Shown: in pieces, positions 59,620 through 64,000 of the stretch
Position numbering within the stretch: position 1 is the stretch's first letter
Layout: every line of letters begins with the position of its first letter
NCBI RefSeq assembly: GCF_040183065.1
Contig: NC_091120.1
Span: 255,501 to 319,500 of the forward strand
DNA from: Periplaneta americana
Lineage: Eukaryota; Arthropoda; Insecta; Blattodea; Blattidae
DNA length: 64,000 bases
Direction: 5' to 3'
Notes under the pieces: generated by a model
The model's input: the letters and a program-made list of their open reading frames with translations, nothing else
Database searches by the model: none
What the model was told of the DNA's origin: nothing
Translations under genes and position numbers: made by a program

Positions 59620-60560
59620 TTTTCAAACTACCAGTGTATCACAAGCTTTCCCTGTATCCTCTTATATACGGAAAATCTACCACGAAAATCACTGCAATTC
59701 GAGAACTTTACTCCACAATGCAATTGAAACTCAAACTATTAAGCAACAAGCATTCATTTATTAAATTCCCCCAATTAATATTATTCTCTGACGAAACTTT
59801 CTTCGTGCTTCACAGATATGTGAATTCGCAAAACAGCTCATTTTGGGCTTCAGAAAATCCATACTTACTTACAAACAAATGGCTTTTAAGGAACCCACAG
59901 GCTTATTGCCGCCCTCACATAAGCTCGCCATCGTTCCCTATCCTGTGCAAGATTAATCCAGTCTCTATCATCATATCCCACCTCCCTCAAGTCGATTTTA
60001 ATCTTCCCATCTAGGTCTCGGTCTCCCCAAAGGTCTTTTTCCCTTCGGTCTCCCAACTAACACTCTGTATACATTTCTGGATTCGCCCATACTTGCTACA
60101 TGCCCTGCCCATCTCAGACGTCTGGATTTAATGTTCCTAATTATGTCAGGTGAAGAATACAAAGCATTCAGTTCTGCGTTGTGTAACTTTCTCCATTCTC
60201 CTGTAACTTCATCCCGCTTAGCCCCAAATATTTTTCTAAGCACCTTATTCTCAAACACCCTTAATCTCTGTTCGTCTCTCAAAGTGAGAGTCCAAGTTTC
60301 ACAGAGTCCAGAGCAACCGGTAATATAACTGTTTTATAAATTCTAACTTTGAGATTTTTTTACAGCAGACTAGATGACAAAAGCTTGTCAACTGAATAAT
60401 AACAGGCATTTCCCATATTTATTCTGCGTCAGAAAACCCATACATGATTTAATTCCATTTCATAACAAATTATGGAAGGGTTAGTGACTGGTGCATGATA
60501 AACGTGAAGAGAGTATTTTTTCTCATATCATTGTATAAAACCTAACATCTGAGGAAATAC
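59620..60560 (+). pseudogene. DDE transposase relic split by a LINE
   Basis: Left of the LINE the + strand encodes ILFSDETFFVLHRYVNSQNS and FWASENPY. Right of it, after NPY is repeated by the target duplication, follow worn words equivalent to KLWKGLVTGA and a YFFSYHCIK-like stretch. The FSDExxFxLxGxVNxQNxRxW-xENP motif marks the first catalytic Asp region of insect Tc1/mariner-superfamily transposases. Only the middle of the protein is preserved. Confidence 0.6.
59865..60428 (-). mobile_element. RTE-like LINE 3' fragment with 15-bp duplication
   Basis: A minus-strand 564-base copy of the 2140/25793/41131 family ([20 protein letters not shown]-type C-terminus, AAGTAAG tail at the left edge). 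TCAGAAAATCCATAC at 59850-59864 recurs with one mismatch at 60429-60443. The copy is broken in more than one place. Confidence 0.9.
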
Positions 60561-61078
60561 TGATACCATTTTAGACATACTAATAGAAAAATAAAGGCAG
60601 TTTGCTTTACTTTCTTTTTTTTTCCCAGGAAAAATTACGCCACATTACCCACGCAGTAAATGTCAATTTAATTAATTTTAAAACATAATAATATACATTA
60701 ATTTAAATAACAAAACCTCGTGCTTGGTTCAGAATACTCTGTGATGGAGAAGTTTGCTAAAAAATTTTGAAATTTATATAAAAAGTTAACCAGTACTCCT
60801 ACTGCATGAAAGATCAACTTCTCTTTTAATGAGAAAATGTTTTATTTTGTTGACTGATGTAATTACGATCACATTCAATTAGTACTTGTAAAATATTTGC
60901 ATGGAGTCTCCCTTAATTTTATTTAATGTACACCTTGTCAAGATTGTAGGCAAGAAATCTTATTTATGATACATTAATACATGTCAGCCCTTCTGTGAGA
61001 TGTGTTGAGGTCTGTTTTTATCGCCAAGAACAAATATTGCGTTATTTTTCGAAACAAGAGCAATACATTGCACTCTGT
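60561..61078. other. AT-rich spacer, no gene seen
   Basis: No coding motif was recognised. Confidence 0.4.
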
Positions 61079-61825
61079 TCAGCTGAGTCTCGTAGAAGTA
61101 TAGAACTGGTACAGTGCGGCGAGCATTACGCCCGTGTTTTCATAGAGAAGAGAAGCAGCATGCACTAGCAGACTGGTTCTTAAATAAAGAGCCAAAACTA
61201 TTTCCAGTAATATAAAATTTCCTAAATAGAACATTGGCACTCTTCTTGTCGAAAGTAGTAGCTTAGACAACACTACAACAAATTTTTCAGCCATGTGAAC
61301 AAATTTTAGATATAGAAGTACACTTTGCTTCCAGAGAAGAACTGTCGCCATATATTTCTCAGGCACAATTGTAAACACAAACCCAATCCTTGCACTCCAT
61401 TTGCACACCAACTGCAGTCTTCCACACAACATTCGAACCCTGTTGGACGTGCGTCTTGCCGTGTTAAACACTGCCACTACACTTTCTGTTACCACACGAA
61501 TTCTCATACACAATGCAGTGAAGTGTTCGTATGATATCCTCACATATCTAAATATCAGTATGATCACTTTCAGTATGACCTTTGCCATGGTGTATAACCA
61601 AGCCAACCCCAAAATAATTCGTCTCGTTATTTCAAAGAAGAGGAACACACGCTTTAGTAAGTTGTATGTGGTTTTGACATACACGTCTGAAAAAAAATCC
61701 ATCAACAGTTTAATTCTCACATAAAATAGTGAGATACGCAGAAACATATGTTTCGTTCTTTGGAAGAATGTCGACACATTTCTGCATGCAGTTCTCAATC
61801 TCGTATAGCACGAAATAACACTCAT
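61079..61825 (-). CDS. Orphan hydrophobic, basic protein, 248 aa
   Basis: I do not recognise this protein. It is one uninterrupted 248-codon frame in AT-rich DNA; at this base composition such a length is very unlikely by chance (my rough estimate is far below one per genome). It starts MSVISCYTRLRTACRNVSTF. It has many Leu, Val, Ile and Phe, is strongly basic, and has few acidic residues. Several stretches could be membrane helices, e.g. RIILGLAWLYTMAKVILKVI (~70-89) and YLGNFILLEIVLALYLRTSL (~200-219). Arg/Lys-rich breaks every 20-23 residues suggest a chain of amphipathic or membrane-lying helices. No LINE or transposase motif is present, no introns are needed, and there are no inverted ends nearby. 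It could be a lineage-specific intronless gene, a young gene, or a retrocopy. Confidence 0.55.
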   Translation of the reverse strand: MSVISCYTRLRTACRNVSTFFQRTKHMFLRISLFYVRIKLLMDFFSDVYVKTTYNLLKRVFLFFEITRRIILGLAWLYTMAKVILKVIILIFRYVRISYEHFTALCMRIRVVTESVVAVFNTARRTSNRVRMLCGRLQLVCKWSARIGFVFTIVPEKYMATVLLWKQSVLLYLKFVHMAEKFVVVLSKLLLSTRRVPMFYLGNFILLEIVLALYLRTSLLVHAASLLYENTGVMLAALYQFYTSTRLS

Positions 61826-63918
61826 GACGACTCAGAAACTGAAGTGGGTGCCGATTGTTGTAATGTTTACAGTAAACTGCTTACACTGTTTACAGCTACT
61901 GAGTGGTAATAGTCCTTAATAACATGGGAGTATAAACAAATCATAAAAGTGCAACAAGTTGATTAATGTCTCTAAAAACTGTTACAAACTCTTCGTGTGC
62001 ACTACTTTCAGTAATGTCATGTAACCCTTCCTTAATTAATTATGAAACCTGAAACATTTCTGCTTAGTCATGACGTAGATAATTATTCAATTGAACGTGT
62101 CAGAAAGGTCAGAATTTCTTATGAATCAGCATGTTGACAGCTTTTTATAAAATGTATCAGAGTTCGAATCTCGACAGGAAGAAGAGTCCGTGGGATAGTT
62201 GCATTGAAAGAATAAACCTATCTGCAAGTCAGTTATGTGATACGGGAATCAAGGAAAGAGTGATAACATTTTTAGATGAGTAATAAACTCAAACTGATGT
62301 AAGAGTAATACAGTTTCTGACGAAATTAGCTCGTCTTGCCTAGAATACATAAGGCCATTGTAATGGTTATTTATGTTCATGCGAACAACCAAACAAGACA
62401 GTAGAACATTACTTTTGCTACCTAACGAAAACACGCCATACAATAAAATTGTTATCATATCACCTAGATGAAAGGCATTTGTGTAAACTATTGCGAAGTG
62501 TTTCCAAGAAGTCACCACAGAAAGCTCAGAGGCTCCTTGCACTGTCAATGTAAGAATATTTTCTGAAAATGTTGTAAAGTTTTTCCCAGAAAAGTGATGA
62601 CCTATGATCTATTTTATTTATTTACTATTTCTGTTTACTATTAGCATACTTCTTTCAGAGTTTCAAATAATAGATTAATCACAACAAATTAAAAAGGAAA
62701 ACAGTACTGGTATTTCATTTATTTGCTACCATTGTTCATTGCAAAAATTCCCCTTCATTAACACTTAAATTGGCGAAAATTCAATTTTCAAATAAATGTC
62801 ATGAACCCTGTTGGAAATTAAATTGATCTGTAGTATACTATAATTTGATTTTACTTGAAATGAAACATTTTCACGAATTTCCTCTCCATTCTGTTATTTA
62901 AAATAAATAAAAAAATGTTTTGCATGTTCCAAATCAGCATTCTTTTACTATTCAGTCAGTGTTTATTATTTGGAGCCAATATCATGTTTGATGTTGAAAT
63001 CACAGACATTTGCTATTTTCTACATGCTCTGTTATTTAGTTTTTAGTTCGTTACATCCACATTTTCGTTCCATTACTATATGACAGTACCTAATATGCAA
63101 ACTTTTTTTTTGTGTGTGCTAAATATAAATTAAATTACAATTGACGATTAAGGTTTAAATTATAGACATACCCATAAACATTTTTCTTAATAAAATTATT
63201 TACTCGAATATTACTCTGTTGATTGCCAGTGCCGCCTTTAATCAATGTAATTACTATGACAACAGCCAAACGAAATAAGCTATAGGTGCGTGATGACGCA
63301 GAGAACCGTGGCGTACAATATGCCGCTTTGATTTAAGTTTAGAATCAACTACCTCAGTCCAACCTTTCTGTTGTGAGGAGGTGTGGTTTGTTACCTGCCA
63401 TATATACTGTATACTCCTCATTTTGCCATAACCCATCTACAATATATTATGCATAGACCATCAAAACCCAATATAGCCTAATGCATACATAGGAGTATCA
63501 GAGTTAACAGTAATGCCTACGAGATGTAAGTAGTTCAAAAGAGGCGTAATATGTGAACAGCTGTACAATGAAGCCATATGCCTGCTCCGTTATTTAGAGA
63601 AAGACCTACATTAGGCTTAATGCGGGAAGAGGACATTCTTTTCGAGAATTTTGAAATTTTATTCTTGAAATCCTTTCATTTCCATTAAGCAATGCAGAAA
63701 TGGAAAATATATTTTCAATAATGACCAACAACTGGTCAGAAACCTGTGACAAATGTTGGTGTTAACGTTTTGTGTTGTGTACACTATCCACTTCAGTGTA
63801 CATAAAAAAAGTGTTGCAGATATTAGGGCGAACTCGCAATCGAGATTCTTTTGCGATTCGCGACAGGCGACACTTGACTATCTGCGCATGCGTAGACTTG
63901 TTAATAAAAACCTAAGTC
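61826..63918. other. AT-rich spacer, possible promoter of the 248-aa frame
   Basis: No coding motif was recognised. The first 100 bases would hold the upstream region of the minus-strand frame; no clear TATA box was assigned. Confidence 0.35.
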
Positions 63919-64000
63919 CACACCTGTGGAGTAACGGTCAGCGCGTCTGGCCGCGAAACCAGGTGGCCCGGGTTCGAATCCCAGTCGGGGCAAGTTACCT
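63919..64000 (+). repeat. tRNA-derived SINE, cut by the window end
   Basis: CACACCTGTGGAGTAACGG and GGTTCGAATCCCAG match the head of the 7.5-kb and 17.3-kb copies. The copy runs off the window. Confidence 0.9.

Overview
The window looks like a stretch of a large, AT-rich insect genome, most likely a cockroach or a close relative. Genes are split by long introns, and the spacers and introns are packed with LINEs, hAT, Tc1/mariner and P-like DNA transposons, MITEs and tRNA-derived SINEs. The Blattodea guess rests on remembered similarity of the SINE and of an RTE-like LINE with an (AAGT)n tail; it was not tested. There are no operons, CRISPR arrays or convincing functional tRNA/rRNA genes.

Two host genes can be built from splice sites, matching intron phases and protein families, both on the + strand. 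(1) A UPF0235/DUF167 gene homologous to human C15orf40, four exons at 23149-29896 (150 aa), with exon 1 possibly encoding a mitochondrial presequence. (2) An F-box/WD40 gene most like FBXW2, five exons at 39992-51612 (494 aa), whose phases close exactly. A third candidate is an uninterrupted 248-codon reading frame on the minus strand at 61079-61825, encoding a basic, very hydrophobic protein that I do not recognise.

Layout. 1-23 kb is transposon-rich spacer: a ZMYM-like hAT N-terminus (0.7-1.2 kb), an RTE-like LINE (2.1-3.6 kb), a MITE (3.8-4.1 kb), an apparently whole CGGBP1-like hAT transposase gene (5.3-6.8 kb), a SINE, a Harbinger-like MITE, a P-like element with a THAP exon (9.1-10.5 kb), a hAT tail, a Tc1/mariner-superfamily element with a long D-to-E spacing (11.7-13.3 kb), and a LINE inserted in its right end (13.3-15.6 kb). 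More SINEs and a second THAP-bearing element follow. 23-30 kb is the DUF167 gene, whose introns hold three LINE pieces, a DDE relic and a P-like miniature. 30-40 kb is spacer with inverted LINE tails, a mariner relic split by a LINE tail, and a rearranged inverted repeat. 40-52 kb is the F-box gene, with LINE, hAT, SINE, tRNA-like repeats and a 67-bp minisatellite in its introns. 52-64 kb is spacer with MITEs, a tRNA-like palindromic element, a DDE relic split by a LINE, the orphan reading frame, and a SINE cut by the window end.

The strongest structural results are insertions dated relative to each other by target-site duplications read directly from the sequence: LINE into Tc1/mariner end (15 bp), LINE into DDE relic (15 bp, one mismatch), RTE-like LINE in an F-box intron (12 bp), P-like element (7 bp), and a hAT element (8 bp). 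I did not find a clearly new multi-gene system.
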